A DNA stretch of 64,000 bases. Source: Allomeiothermus silvanus DSM 9946 (GTDB lineage: Bacteria; Deinococcota; Deinococci; Deinococcales; Thermaceae). Made by a program: the position numbers and the translations under genes. This document shows positions 50,482 to 62,063 of the stretch, one piece after another; position 1 is the first letter of the stretch, and every line of letters begins with the position of its first letter. The notes beneath the pieces are model-generated. The model saw only the letters and a program-made list of their open reading frames with translations. It was not told the origin of the DNA and searched no databases. The DNA lies in contig NC_014212.1 in the NCBI RefSeq assembly GCF_000092125.1, positions 3,148,501 through 3,212,500 on the forward strand, written 5' to 3'.

Positions 50482-51680
50482 CGGGTCACCCCCGTATGCC
50501 CCAGCGAGTACCGGCCCGGCTGGGGGTAGATGGCCAGCCCGTGCGGCCCTTTGCCCACCTGGATGCGATGGATGAGGCCGCCCTGCTTGGGGTCGGTGTC
50601 GAAGACGTAGACCTCCCCGTGGTAGCGCCCGGAAAGCCACAGTTGCTTCCCATCCGCCGAGACCCCGCCCATATCCGGGCTACCCCCACCGGGGATCTTC
50701 CACTTGGCCACCCGGCGCCGGGTGGCGAACTCCAGCACGCTCACCGAACCCTCCCCCCGGTTGGAGATGTACAGGTACCTCGCGTCGCGGCTGGGGTACA
50801 GGCCGTGGGCCCCTTTCCCGGTGGGGATAAAGCCGAGCTTCTGGAACTTCTCCGCGTCCACCAGGTGGACCCCGCCCGCCATCATGTCGGCCACGTAAAA
50901 TATCTTGCCGTCGGGCGAGAGTTTGACGTCCTGAGGCATACCCCCCAGGCTAATCTTGGCTAGGAGCTGGCGCGCGGCCACATCGATTTTCAGCAGGTCT
51001 CCGCTGAACTCGCAGGCCGCCACCAGGGTACGCCCGTCGGCGCTATAGTCCATGTGGTTGATGCCCTTGCAGGGTACCTTCAGGCTCCCTTGGAGCTGCC
51101 AGGCGTGGGGGTCGAAAAAGTCCAAGCGGCGCTGGTATTCGGCTACCACAATGGCCGAGCGGCCATCGGGGGTGAAGTAGAGGTTATAGGGATCTTTGAC
51201 CTTGATCCGCTCCCCTAGTGCACCGGTTCGCGGATCGATGGGGATGAGGGTGTTGCCTACGTCGTTCGCTACGTAGAGGGTTTTTAGGTCGTAGGAGGGC
51301 ACCACGTGCTGGGGTTCGGCATCTACGGGATGCTCGGCGATGACCTTAAAGGTAGTGGGGTCGATCACGTACAGCCGGTTGGTCTTGCCGTCGGGTACAT
51401 ATACCCGCTGGGGAAAATCCTTCACCGCAGGCGCAAGCATCCCCGCCTGGGTGAACGCATACACGTTGTGAGGATCATACGGCGGCATCCCCGGGAGGCC
51501 GGTGTGTAGTTTGGGGCTTAGCGTAGCAGTAGGAGCAGGCGGGCTCGAAGCCCCTTGTGCCGATAGGGTGGCTGTTTGTGGTTGTGATTTGCAGGCGATC
51601 AGAGCGAGCAAGAGGAAAAACCCCACCACCCCAGGCAAACCCACCTTCTTCCAGTCATGTGAAATCTCGCTGGATTGCAC
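50478..51680 (-). CDS. Beta-propeller (YVTN-repeat) lipoprotein
   Basis: About 400 residues. A hydrophobic N-terminal stretch ends in a lipobox (GVVGFFLLLALIAC), so the mature protein is probably lipid-anchored. YVTN-type blades follow (NRLYVIDPTTFKVIAEHPVD, TLYVANDVGNTLIPIDPRTG, KIFYVADMMAGGVHLVDAEK, YLYISNRGEGSVSVLEFATR). The start is uncertain: GTG at 51680 or 51644, both without a strong ribosome site. The frame stays open further upstream, but there it reads into a transposase remnant. It is coupled to the deacetylase gene. Confidence 0.8.
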   Translation of the reverse strand: MQSSEISHDWKKVGLPGVVGFFLLLALIACKSQPQTATLSAQGASSPPAPTATLSPKLHTGLPGMPPYDPHNVYAFTQAGMLAPAVKDFPQRVYVPDGKTNRLYVIDPTTFKVIAEHPVDAEPQHVVPSYDLKTLYVANDVGNTLIPIDPRTGALGERIKVKDPYNLYFTPDGRSAIVVAEYQRRLDFFDPHAWQLQGSLKVPCKGINHMDYSADGRTLVAACEFSGDLLKIDVAARQLLAKISLGGMPQDVKLSPDGKIFYVADMMAGGVHLVDAEKFQKLGFIPTGKGAHGLYPSRDARYLYISNRGEGSVSVLEFATRRRVAKWKIPGGGSPDMGGVSADGKQLWLSGRYHGEVYVFDTDPKQGGLIHRIQVGKGPHGLAIYPQPGRYSLGHTGVTR

Positions 51681-51800
51681 TCTTGATCTGATTTTACGCG
51701 GTCCGGCCGCGAAGCGAGTCAGAGGGGATAAATCAGGGGGTATAGCGCCAGAGATGGGTTTACGACGGTATTGATAGAAGGTCATCTTATGATTGGATCG

Positions 51801-52022
51801 TGAGCGGTGAAACTCGATCAGCGCGTAGCTAAGAAAGCCCAGGGCTAGATGTGCAGCGAGTTTCTCGCGTTTGTGGTGGCGATGCTCCTGCCAGCCGAGT
51901 TCCTTTTGAAGGCCTCGATGGGCATATTTACATCCCTCTGCTATCCCCTCGGGCCTCCTGGGTTTGCAGGAAGCCCTTGCCAGGCCCCAAAAAACGGTGG
52001 CGAGAACTACGTGTCGTTTCAC
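51801..52022 (-). pseudogene. Truncated secreted-protein start fused to a transposase C-terminal remnant
   Basis: A GTG at 52022 with GGGAGG five bases upstream opens a signal-peptide-like sequence (MKRHVVLATVFWGLARASC). Within about 35 residues the frame becomes the C-terminal part of an IS4-type transposase (GLQKELGWQEHRHH, KREKLAAHLALGFLSYALI). A gene start has therefore been joined to insertion-sequence debris. The open frame runs on into the beta-propeller lipoprotein, but this looks fortuitous. Confidence 0.55.
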
Positions 52023-52118
52023 GGCAGCCTCCCTTTCATCTGGGTTTTCACCATGCTTCTCCCCTTATCGGGGCCTTTACATCTCAACTGCTCCCGATAG
52101 CGAGCAACCTAGCAAGCT

Positions 52119-52137
52119 AACCTTGTAGGAAGGTTGC
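52119..52137 (-). promoter_or_regulatory. Candidate regulator site, copy A
   Basis: On the minus strand it reads GCAACCTTCCTACAAGGTT, containing the dyad AACCTT-N5-AAGGTT. It lies about 100 bases upstream of the truncated gene start at 52022 and matches copy B at 17 of 19 positions in the same orientation. The 52138-52298 stretch beyond it shows no gene. Confidence 0.45.
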
Positions 52138-52298
52138 GGGGTTCTGAGCAATCTGTACCAGCCCCTCACTTTCTCCGAAGGCAGCGGAGCCAGCGGCTTA
52201 AGTATTGCCGCCCGAGTGGTCCTGCAGGAGTTTCGTGTTTTGGATCTGCGGCTACCGGGGAAAAGGACGCAGGGCGCGGTATACCAATGTTGCGCGGT

Positions 52299-52326
52299 AA
52301 AAAGCTGCCGGGTGAATCCCGGCAGC
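52299..52326 (-). terminator. Rho-independent terminator of the PepSY gene
   Basis: On the minus strand GCTGCCGGG, loop ATTCA, CCCGGCAGC and TTTTT follow the PepSY stop by 14 bases. The perfect 9-bp stem with a U-tail is a strong intrinsic terminator, so this gene is its own transcription unit. Confidence 0.93.
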
Positions 52327-52340
52327 CGTGGCTTCAGAGC

Positions 52341-52751
52341 TTAGCCGTTGTCGTCGTTGCTCTCACTATCGTTTTCGTCGTGACCCTCGCCATCGTTCTC
52401 TTCTACGGTGCCCAGCGCTTCTTTGTGTAGCACCTTGCCGCTACCCGCATCCACCTTGACCTCCTGCCCGGCAATCACCACTTCCCAGACCAGATAGCCG
52501 TTTTCCACCCCCAGTTTGACCTTAGTGGGCGTGGCGGTGGTATTCAGCGCGCTTTGAGCAGCCTTGATGGCATCCTGCATGGAGACCTTAGCCATGGCCT
52601 GATACTGTTGGGCGCTCAGGTTCTCCTGTACCGGCAGGCTACCGGTGTAGCTCGGGCTCTGGCTCCCGCTCTGTGTACCCTTCTGTGCGAAAGCCACCAA
52701 ACCTAAAAGAGCCGAAGCTGCCAGCAGAATCGCTTTTGCGTACTTTTTCAT
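52341..52751 (-). CDS. Exported PepSY-domain protein
   Basis: A 136-residue secreted protein: signal peptide MKKYAKAILLAASALLGLVA (cleavage near AFAQ), a Ser/Gln-rich linker and one PepSY domain (VSMQDAIKAAQSALNTTATP, NGYLVWEVVIAGQEVKVDAG, SGKVLHKEA). A strongly acidic Asp/Glu/Asn tail ends the protein and could bind cations. The ATG follows AGGAGG. Small PepSY proteins are commonly controlled by neighbouring two-component systems; a dyad lies 52-70 bases upstream. Confidence 0.9.
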   Translation of the reverse strand: MKKYAKAILLAASALLGLVAFAQKGTQSGSQSPSYTGSLPVQENLSAQQYQAMAKVSMQDAIKAAQSALNTTATPTKVKLGVENGYLVWEVVIAGQEVKVDAGSGKVLHKEALGTVEENDGEGHDENDSESNDDNG

Positions 52752-52791
52752 CTGTGTTCCTCCTGCCAGGCTTTGGCCTGGACGAGACCAC

Positions 52792-52821
52792 GGTAGACCC
52801 TCTACCTTGCAGGAAGGTTGC
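52792..52821 (-). promoter_or_regulatory. Candidate regulator site, copy B, upstream of the PepSY gene
   Basis: 52803-52821 reads GCAACCTTCCTGCAAGGTA on the minus strand, a near copy of the site at 52119-52137. It overlaps a second dyad, GGTAGA-GGG-TCTACC (52792-52806). The arrangement suggests a regulator-binding region at the PepSY promoter. No consensus -10 is obvious. Confidence 0.5.
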
Positions 52822-53001
52822 AGCGTTTGAGAAAGGGGTGAAGTGCTGCCCAGGTTAAAACGGCATCGGCTCCCTTATAGCTGGATTTACGCGGCGCTGA
52901 AGATCCCCTATAGAATGGGCTGCAAGGTGTTCCCCGAGCGGGGAAGCAGCCGGTGACTAGGGAGGCCCATACCGCGCCCCGTTTTGCGCGCTCTAGAAGC
53001 T

Positions 53002-53214
53002 TTAGAAGGGCTGGTCGCGGCGGTGAATCAGATCGCCGTAAACCTGCCGCAGGTCGAATTGCTGCTCGAGGCTGAAGCGATCAAAAAGGTCTTCGGGCTC
53101 ATCCTGCATGGCCTTCAGCAGCTCGTCGGCACCCTTGGGTGTCTTGAGTGCATCGCTTAGGACGCCCATGAGTTCCTCATAGGAAAGCTCGGAAAGGCGT
53201 CTGTCGCGCACCAT
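53002..53214 (-). CDS. Small hypothetical protein
   Basis: A 70-residue charged soluble protein (LSELSYEELMGVLSDALKTP, DELLKAMQDEPEDLFDRFSL, DLRQVYGDLIHRRDQPF), predicted mostly helical. The ATG at 53214 has GGTGAT just upstream. No family is recognised, but amino-acid composition and codon use look genuine. Confidence 0.55.
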   Translation of the reverse strand: MVRDRRLSELSYEELMGVLSDALKTPKGADELLKAMQDEPEDLFDRFSLEQQFDLRQVYGDLIHRRDQPF

Positions 53215-53501
53215 AGCATCACCATGTTAGCAGGTTTTCGATCTCCGGGCCAGTCAATCCGACCTGCTCGAGTTCGTTCCGGAGCCACTTCAGCAGGTTT
53301 TCTGCCTCCCGGCTCTCGGCCAAGCGCCGCATCCCTTTCGCGGGGTTTCCCTGTCCGAGCAAGGTGGCTACTCGAGTAGGGCAACCCGAACCTCCTCTTT
53401 CCCCGACGGCCCCGGCTTCTTGCGGGGCAGAACGTACCCCACCTGAGCGGGAATACCCCGATTGCCCTGCACATGCCTGGCGGCGGGCGTTTTGTGGATA
53501 A
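53215..53501 (-). other. Two C-terminal protein fragments, no complete gene
   Basis: On the minus strand one frame ends LLKWLRNELEQVGLTGPEIE then NLLTW and a stop near 53218, reading back without a start to about 53390. A second frame, HVQGNRGIPAQVGYVLPRKK then PGPSGKEEVRVALLE, ends at 53368 and runs back to the metY tail. Both look like ends of proteins whose beginnings have been lost. Neither is recognised. Confidence 0.35.
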
Positions 53502-54960
<1,459 letters not shown>

Positions 54961-55025
54961 ACGTGCGGATTGTGGCCCTGAAGCGCAGGGTTAGCCCCGA
55001 TGCTAGGGCTTGGGCGGCCCCTCCG

Positions 55026-56444
55026 TCAAGGCGGCCAGCCCGGCCAGGCGGAGGCGAAGCCGGGACCACCGCCGCTGGGGGCGTCGGGTTGCAGCGCGTT
55101 GTTCAGATGTAGCGGGGCGGCGTTCACCCGGGCCGCCAGGGCTGCTATGCCCCCGCCTGCGGCCAGGCCCCGCACCTCGCCCTTGCCCCCGGCGTTCCAC
55201 ACCATCCACAGCAGGCGTTCCTTTAGGTCGGGACTCGCCACCAGCACCCAGGCGTCGTCTCCGGCGTAGGGAGGGAGGACCTCCCCGTCGAGGGTGAGGG
55301 AGGCACGGCTCGCGATCGCGTAGGCCGCGATCCCTCCGATGTACACCCGACCGGCCTCGTCGGCCGCCAGGGCGCGCGGGCGCAGGGTGTTCCCCCTGCC
55401 GGAGTCCAGCCGGGCGAGGAGGAACTGCCCGGCTAGGTTGGCCCCGGAGGCGGGGTCCAGCCGGGCCAGGTAAGTGATGGGGTTGGAGGCGGTGTTGTAC
55501 GGGTCGGTGTACTTGTCCGACTTGACGTTGGGGGCAGGGCTTGCGAGGTCTTGGGGGCTAAAGCGAAAGATGCTATTGCCCCCTGCACTCTCCCCGGCGA
55601 AGTACAGCCAGCCGTCGCGCCCCAGGGCCAGACGCACCCCGCGGGTATCGGCGCAGCTGCTGTTTGCGGCGGCAGCTTGGGCGTGGGTCCAGTCGTAGGC
55701 TTTCCAGAGGGGGCTTCCGGCATAGCTGTAAGCCCGCACCCAGGCCACCTGAAGCTGGCTGCAGGGGCCGCCGTCGCGCTGGGCGAAGCCCGTCACGAAG
55801 ACCCGCTGGCCCCGGCCATCCACGGCTACGTCGTTGACCGCGCTATCCGCCAGGGTGAGCGTGCCCAGCAGTTTTCCCGTCGCCCCGTAGATGCGCACCG
55901 CCTTGCCGAATAGGGCCGCTACCGTACCGTCGCTGCCGATGGCTACCCGGCTGGCCGCCCCCTGGTCGCCCACGCTCCACAGGAGGGATTCCAGATCGGG
56001 CGCCAGCACCGCCAGACCGAAGTCCCCGGCTACGGCCAACGTCCCGGAGTCGCACCTGGCCTCGCTGCTTTCGCGCAGCGAAACACACGCCTCGAGGTCG
56101 GCCACCGCGCTGCCCAGCCGGGCCACGGCCCGCACCGCCCCGGTGGGCTCCAGCCGCAGCACTGCCCCGCTCGAGCCCCCCAAAAACACCGTAGGGGTTT
56201 TCCCGAAATCGCTCCCGCTGAAGGTGCCTCCTATCAACAGGCTGCAATCGGGGGCCAGGTCCACCGCGTTGGCGGCGTCGCTGCTCCCTTTTCCCAGGTA
56301 GGTGCTCCAGGCGGTCACCAGCGCGCTGCTCTTTTGCGGCGGAGAGCCCAGGCGGGGGCAGGCTAAGCCGGGGGTGGGGGCCGGACCGGGGCTCTGAGCG
56401 TTACAGGCTACTAGCAGGGCGGCTATGGCTGCGATCCGGTACAT
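55026..56444 (-). CDS. Predicted beta-propeller lipoprotein
   Basis: A 472-residue protein starting at the ATG at 56444 (MYRIAAIAALLVAC) with a lipobox at Cys14. A Pro-rich spacer and then repeated propeller-like blades follow (CSLLIGGTFSGSDFG, IGSDGTVAALFGKAVRIYGA, VAVDGRGQRVFVTGFAQRDG, LAADEAGRVYIGGIAAYAI). Paired cysteines suggest disulfides outside the cytoplasm. Function unknown. It is divergent from the alkaline phosphatase gene. Confidence 0.75.
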   Translation of the reverse strand: MYRIAAIAALLVACNAQSPGPAPTPGLACPRLGSPPQKSSALVTAWSTYLGKGSSDAANAVDLAPDCSLLIGGTFSGSDFGKTPTVFLGGSSGAVLRLEPTGAVRAVARLGSAVADLEACVSLRESSEARCDSGTLAVAGDFGLAVLAPDLESLLWSVGDQGAASRVAIGSDGTVAALFGKAVRIYGATGKLLGTLTLADSAVNDVAVDGRGQRVFVTGFAQRDGGPCSQLQVAWVRAYSYAGSPLWKAYDWTHAQAAAANSSCADTRGVRLALGRDGWLYFAGESAGGNSIFRFSPQDLASPAPNVKSDKYTDPYNTASNPITYLARLDPASGANLAGQFLLARLDSGRGNTLRPRALAADEAGRVYIGGIAAYAIASRASLTLDGEVLPPYAGDDAWVLVASPDLKERLLWMVWNAGGKGEVRGLAAGGGIAALAARVNAAPLHLNNALQPDAPSGGGPGFASAWPGWPP

Positions 56445-56537
56445 TTCGCCAAGGATAGCATGGAATGCCTCCAGGGGCAGCGCGGCTGACAATTCCCTGA
56501 GGGTTTTTACCTATGGTTTAGCCGGGAGGGAATTCCG

Positions 56538-58295
<1,758 letters not shown>

Positions 58296-58311
58296 GCCCC
58301 GGTCCGAGTGG

Positions 58312-58344
58312 GCACCCTGCGCTAGGGTTGCTGGCGCAGGGTGC
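58312..58344. terminator. Strong hairpin after the alkaline phosphatase gene
   Basis: GCACCCTGCGC (58312-58322) and GCGCAGGGTGC (58334-58344) form an 11-bp perfect stem with an 11-base loop. No T-run follows, so termination is possible but not certain. It separates the phosphatase gene from the next operon. Confidence 0.5.
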
Positions 58345-58359
58345 GAGGCGGGAAGCCCT

Positions 58360-58783
58360 ATGCGTTGGCTGCCGATCATCTTGCTGGCCCTAGGGGGGCT
58401 GGGCTTGGCCCAAAGCCCCCTCGAGTTCAGCGAACTCTACAGCAAGACCACCGTGCGCGGGGTGGAGTTTTCCCCCAAGCTGCAAGCCCTCGCCGGCAAG
58501 CAGGTGGTGATGGCGGGCTGGATGGCGCCGCCCCTGAAGCCCAAGCTGGACTTTTTTGTGCTGACCAAAGCTCCGCTAGCCACCTGTCCGTTTTGCTCCA
58601 GCGCCGCCGACTGGCCCCCCGATATCGTGCTGGTGATCATGCCGCCGGGGCGGCTGGCCGAGCCTACCACCCAGCGCATCCGGGTGGTGGGGCGGCTCGA
58701 GGTGGGCATCAAGGAGGATGCCGCGACCGGCTTCGTGAGCCTGGTGCGCATCTACGCGGACAGGGGTCGAGGAGGTGCGCTGA
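58360..58783 (+). CDS. Exported DUF3299-like protein, frameshifted at a G4 run
   Basis: From ATG 58360 a signal peptide (MRWLPIILLALGGLGLAQ) leads into an OB-like domain. Segments LQALAGKQVVMAGWMAPPL, FFVLTKAPLATCPFCSSAAD, PPDIVLVIMPPG and RIRVVGRLEVG resemble DUF3299 proteins, with a CPFC cysteine pair where relatives keep a Cys near a Pro-rich loop. As written, the frame passes through GGGG (58763-58766) and runs to 58995 in nonsense. With one G fewer it ends VSLVRIYADRVEEVR at a TGA overlapping the ATPase ATG (TGATG). Confidence 0.6.
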
Positions 58784-59449
58784 TGGCCGAGGTGTGCCTG
58801 CGGGGGGGTGATCTGCCGCTACGGCGAGGACGTGACGCTCTGCTTTCCGGACCTGGAAATCCCTTCCGGCGAGCAGGCGGTGCTGCTGGGGCCTTCGGGG
58901 AGCGGGAAGACCACCCTGCTGCACCTGTTGGCCGGGCTGCGCGGGCCCAGCGCGGGGGAGGTATGGGTGGACGGGCGCAACCTGGCCACCCTTAGCGAGG
59001 CCCAGCGCGACGCCTACCGGCGGGAGCGGGTGGGGTACTTGTTCCAGGACTTCTACCTCATGGAGGGGTACACCGCGCTCGAGAACGTGCTCTTGGGGTT
59101 AGGCATCGCCGGGGTGCGCGGGGCGGCGGCGCTGCGCCAGGCTGCCGAGATCCTGCGCGCGGTGGGGTTGGGGCAGCGCCTGTCCCACCCCCCCAAGCGG
59201 CTTTCCACCGGGGAGCGGCAGCGGGTGGCCCTGGCCCGGGCGGTGGCCCACCGCCCCCGGCTCTTGCTGGCCGATGAGCCCACCGCTCACCTGGACCGCT
59301 CCCGCGCCGCGACGGCGCTGGACTTGCTCACCCAGACGGCCAAGACCCTCGGGGCCACGCTGGTGGTGGCCACCCACGACCCCTGGGTGATGGAGCGCTT
59401 TCCCCGCCGCCTCGAGCTTTACCCGCATCCCGCCACGAGGACCGCATGA
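58783..59449 (+). CDS. LolD/MacB-type ABC transporter ATPase, apparent frameshift near the start
   Basis: An ATPase of about 220 residues. Walker A GPSGSGKTT, Q-loop LFQDFYL, signature LSTGERQRVALARA, Walker B LLLADEPTAHLD and the switch His in VVATHDP are intact. The natural start is the ATG at 58783 (MAEVCLRG), but a run of seven G (58802-58808) shifts the frame. Without correction the first usable start is GTG 58808, which removes the first strand of the fold. It overlaps the permease start (ATGA). Confidence 0.85.
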
Positions 59450-60645
59450 CCCTGTGGATCGTGGTACGCAATCTGCGGGTGCGGGCGCTTACCACCGCCC
59501 TCACCCTGCTCGGGGTGGCCCTGGCCAGCGCTACTGCGCTGGTGGTACCGCTGGTGCTGCGCTCCTTGGAGCGCGGGGCGGCGGATGCCGCGCAGGTCTT
59601 CGACGTGCTCATCGCGGCCAAGGGCAGCCCCACCCAAGCGGTGCTCTCGAGCCTGTACCTGCTTCAGCCGCCCATCGCCAACCTCCCTTACCCCGTGTAT
59701 GAGTGGCTGGCGCGCGACCCCCGAAGCCGCCGGGTGGTGCCGCTGGCCTTCGGCGACAACTACCGCGGCCTGCCCTTGTTGGGCACCAATGCCGAGATTT
59801 TCAGCCTGCGCCTGAAGCCCACCGCGCCGCCGTACTTCCGGTTGCGTGCGGGGCGGGCCTTCGCAGGTGCCTATGAGGCGGTGCTGGGGGCCAGGGCAGC
59901 GCGGGAGACCGGCTTGAAGCTCGGCGACCGGTTCCTCAGCGCCCACGGGTTTTTCGCTAGCCAGGCCGAGGCCGCCACCGCCGAGGCCCACCACCAGGAG
60001 GAAGAGTACCGGGTGGTAGGGGTGCTGGAGGCCACCGGGGGCCCCTGGGACCGGGCTATCTTCGTGCCCATCGAGGCCTACTGGGAGGTCCACGGCGAAG
60101 GCCTGCAGGAGCGCCAGGTGACCGCCGTGCTCTACACCGGCAAGCGCCTTTCCGACGTGTACCAGGTGGCCCAGGAGATCAACCGCGGGGGCTTGGCCCA
60201 GGCGGTCTTCCCGGGGCAGGTCTTCGCCCAGACCCGCGAGCTATTGCTGCAGGGCCAAATGGCCTACGGAGCGCTATCGCTGCTGGTGCTGGCGTTGGCG
60301 GCGCTCTTGGTAGGGCAGGGGGTGTACGCAGGGGGCCTGGAGCGTCGCCGCCATACCGCCCTGCTGCGCGCGCTGGGCGCCGGGCGGGGGCTGGTTTTCG
60401 GGGTGGTCTTGCTGGAGACGCTGCTCGAGGTGGCGCTGGGGGTGCTTTTGGGCCTCTTGCTGGGCTGGGGGCTGGCCGCTGCCGGGTCGGGGCTGTTGGG
60501 AGAGCGGCTAGGTTTTTTCTTGCCGCCCCCGCAGCTTAGCCTTGACCTGGTGGCCCGGGTTTTGCTCTTGCTGCCCCTGGGCCTGTTGGCCGCCTTACCG
60601 CCCGCGCTGCAGACCGCGCGGCAGAGCCCGCTCGAGTACCTTTAA
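59446..60645 (+). CDS. FtsX/MacB-like ABC permease
   Basis: A 399-residue permease with one N-terminal helix (LTTALTLLGVALASATALVV), a large extracytoplasmic domain (about 45-270), three C-terminal helices and the family's final ARQSPLEYL. The external domain has a His/Glu patch (EAATAEAHHQEEE) that could bind a metal ion. It is coupled to the ATPase gene. The three-gene set looks like a type VII (MacB-fold) ABC system. Confidence 0.9.
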   Translation: MTLWIVVRNLRVRALTTALTLLGVALASATALVVPLVLRSLERGAADAAQVFDVLIAAKGSPTQAVLSSLYLLQPPIANLPYPVYEWLARDPRSRRVVPLAFGDNYRGLPLLGTNAEIFSLRLKPTAPPYFRLRAGRAFAGAYEAVLGARAARETGLKLGDRFLSAHGFFASQAEAATAEAHHQEEEYRVVGVLEATGGPWDRAIFVPIEAYWEVHGEGLQERQVTAVLYTGKRLSDVYQVAQEINRGGLAQAVFPGQVFAQTRELLLQGQMAYGALSLLVLALAALLVGQGVYAGGLERRRHTALLRALGAGRGLVFGVVLLETLLEVALGVLLGLLLGWGLAAAGSGLLGERLGFFLPPPQLSLDLVARVLLLLPLGLLAALPPALQTARQSPLEYL

Positions 60646-60961
60646 CCGGCCCCTCGCAGCAACCGCAGGTCCCTCCCGTGGTGATCGCGGCGGGCCTGGC
60701 GCAACAACAGCGAGAGAATTAAGCCGGTAACGGCCAGCTTCGTGGCCTCAGGACAGCGCGCGGAGGCCCGGTCGGGGGTAAATGACCCCATGGCCCCGCG
60801 CGGGTAGCGCTACCCTGTTTTGTAAGGGGTGGGGGGTATCCGGTAGTCGATGGGGTGTCGGGGAGAGGCGGCCACCCCCCGTTGCCAACGGGAGATGGTA
60901 AACTATGCCAACTTGAAAGGCTGTCACCTGCCGAGGAGCCCCTCGAAGGGGCGGAGGTAAC
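60646..60961. other. 316-base intergenic region with a perfect 14-base palindrome
   Basis: No gene is seen. GGGTAGCGCTACCC (60802-60815) is a perfect palindrome followed by TGTTTTGT; it could be a weak terminator for the ABC operon or an operator. Further on, AGCCCCTCGAAGGGGC forms a hairpin just before the GGAGG ribosome site of the next gene. No clear promoter stands out. Confidence 0.45.
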
Positions 60962-61183
60962 TTGAAGTATAGGCTGAGCGCCTTATTCTACCTGTTCATC
61001 ATCCTAGCTTCCCTTCTGCTGGGGCTTCGGGAGGGGGTCTGGGGGCAGGCCTCCGCCTACACGCTGCCCTGGCTGATGATTTTTACCGCTACCACCGCCA
61101 GCGCATATGGCCCATACTGGGGCTTCCTGGCGGCGGGGGTATCCGCTTTGCTGCTTCCTGACCTCAATGCCAGGGGTGGATTA
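60962..61183 (+). CDS. Small membrane protein whose stop codon was removed by an IS insertion
   Basis: From TTG 60962 (GGAGG five bases upstream) a 74-residue protein with two or three hydrophobic helices (LFYLFIILASLLLGLREG, YTLPWLMIFTATTASAYG, GFLAAGVSALLLPDL) ends RGGL at 61183. In the uninterrupted sequence the next codon would be the TGA of TTATGA, overlapping the aquaporin ATG. The IS982-like element now follows, and the frame reads 14 residues into it. Function unknown. Confidence 0.75.
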
Positions 61184-62061
61184 CCTCGTTTGCTACCTGA
61201 AGTCAGACCAACACACCTGAGTGCATGAGGTTGTGGGCAGCGATTTTGAGGTTGACCCTGGCTCGTAAAGACCAGAAGGTCTTGACCTGCCCCACGTGCA
61301 GGTGAAGCGAGCGGACCAGGGAACTGAAACTGGTCTCGATGCGTTTACGCAGCCTGGATAAAGCCCTGGGCCAGAAGGTCTGGCGCTTCATGTCCTTGCG
61401 GCTGGGACAGTACACCCCCGTGCCCACGTAAGCCCTGTCCCCTAGCGTGGCCCTCCCAAGCAGTCCCTCGACCACACGGCTCTCGTGCGCGTGCGCAGGC
61501 ACAAAGGCCCAACGTCGGAACAGCCCCCCCAGGCTCACCACCGCGTGCAGCTTAAAGCCCCAGACCATCCCCATGGTGCTGAAGCCCTTGCTGGCCTCGG
61601 GCATCTTGGCCCATTCCCAACGCTTACCCTTGGCGATGGGGAGGGGCTTGGTGTCGATGACCTCAATCCCCCAATCCTCATCCTCCTTGGCGGCTAGCGA
61701 TTGAGCGAGCTCGGCCCATAGGGGCTCCGCATTGCGCACGATCCGATGGTAACGGCTGTACTCGGGTAGTCGCGGGAACAAGCCCCGATGATTCTGACAC
61801 ACCAGCCAGTACCACACCAACTCGTAGGGTTGGGCCAACAGTTCACCTACCAGGGCTATGGTGAATAACTCGCTGTAGCTGGCCACCTGGTTGGCTTGCA
61901 CCGGTAGCCTGAAGCGCTCCTGGTTGGCTTTGAGCCAGTCATCCACCAGGATGAAGACCCTCAAAAACAGTTCCTCTAGGCTATGCTGATAGCGGGGATG
62001 GTTTCTCATAGCAATGAAGACCATCTCCCTTTTCTTCCCCCATTTCAAGTAGCAAACCACG
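61184..62061. mobile_element. IS982-like insertion sequence, copy 2
   Basis: 878 bp, about 99.3% identical to copy 1 at 31074. It is flanked by a TTA duplication (61181-61183 and 62062-62064). Inverted ends are CCTCGTTTGCTACCTGAAGT and CGTGGTTTGCTACTTGAAAT. It sits exactly in the four-base overlap of the flanking genes, with the transposase on the minus strand. Confidence 0.93.
61203..62024 (-). CDS. IS982/IS5-superfamily transposase, copy 2
   Basis: A 273-residue transposase nearly identical to that at 31093. The same catalytic candidates are intact (Asp in VIDTKPL, Asp in GDRAYVG, Glu in RIETSF). The start is taken at ATG 62024; the frame stays open upstream only because it runs antisense through the aquaporin gene. 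Clean flanking repeats suggest a recent insertion. Confidence 0.9.
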   Translation of the reverse strand: MVFIAMRNHPRYQHSLEELFLRVFILVDDWLKANQERFRLPVQANQVASYSELFTIALVGELLAQPYELVWYWLVCQNHRGLFPRLPEYSRYHRIVRNAEPLWAELAQSLAAKEDEDWGIEVIDTKPLPIAKGKRWEWAKMPEASKGFSTMGMVWGFKLHAVVSLGGLFRRWAFVPAHAHESRVVEGLLGRATLGDRAYVGTGVYCPSRKDMKRQTFWPRALSRLRKRIETSFSSLVRSLHLHVGQVKTFWSLRARVNLKIAAHNLMHSGVLV

Positions 62062-62063
62062 TT

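Noticed and set aside
52926..52953. GTGTTCCCCGAGCGGGGAAGCAGCC resembles a type I-E CRISPR repeat.
   Set aside because: It occurs once only, with no repeated units, spacers or cas genes nearby; a simple hairpin explains it.
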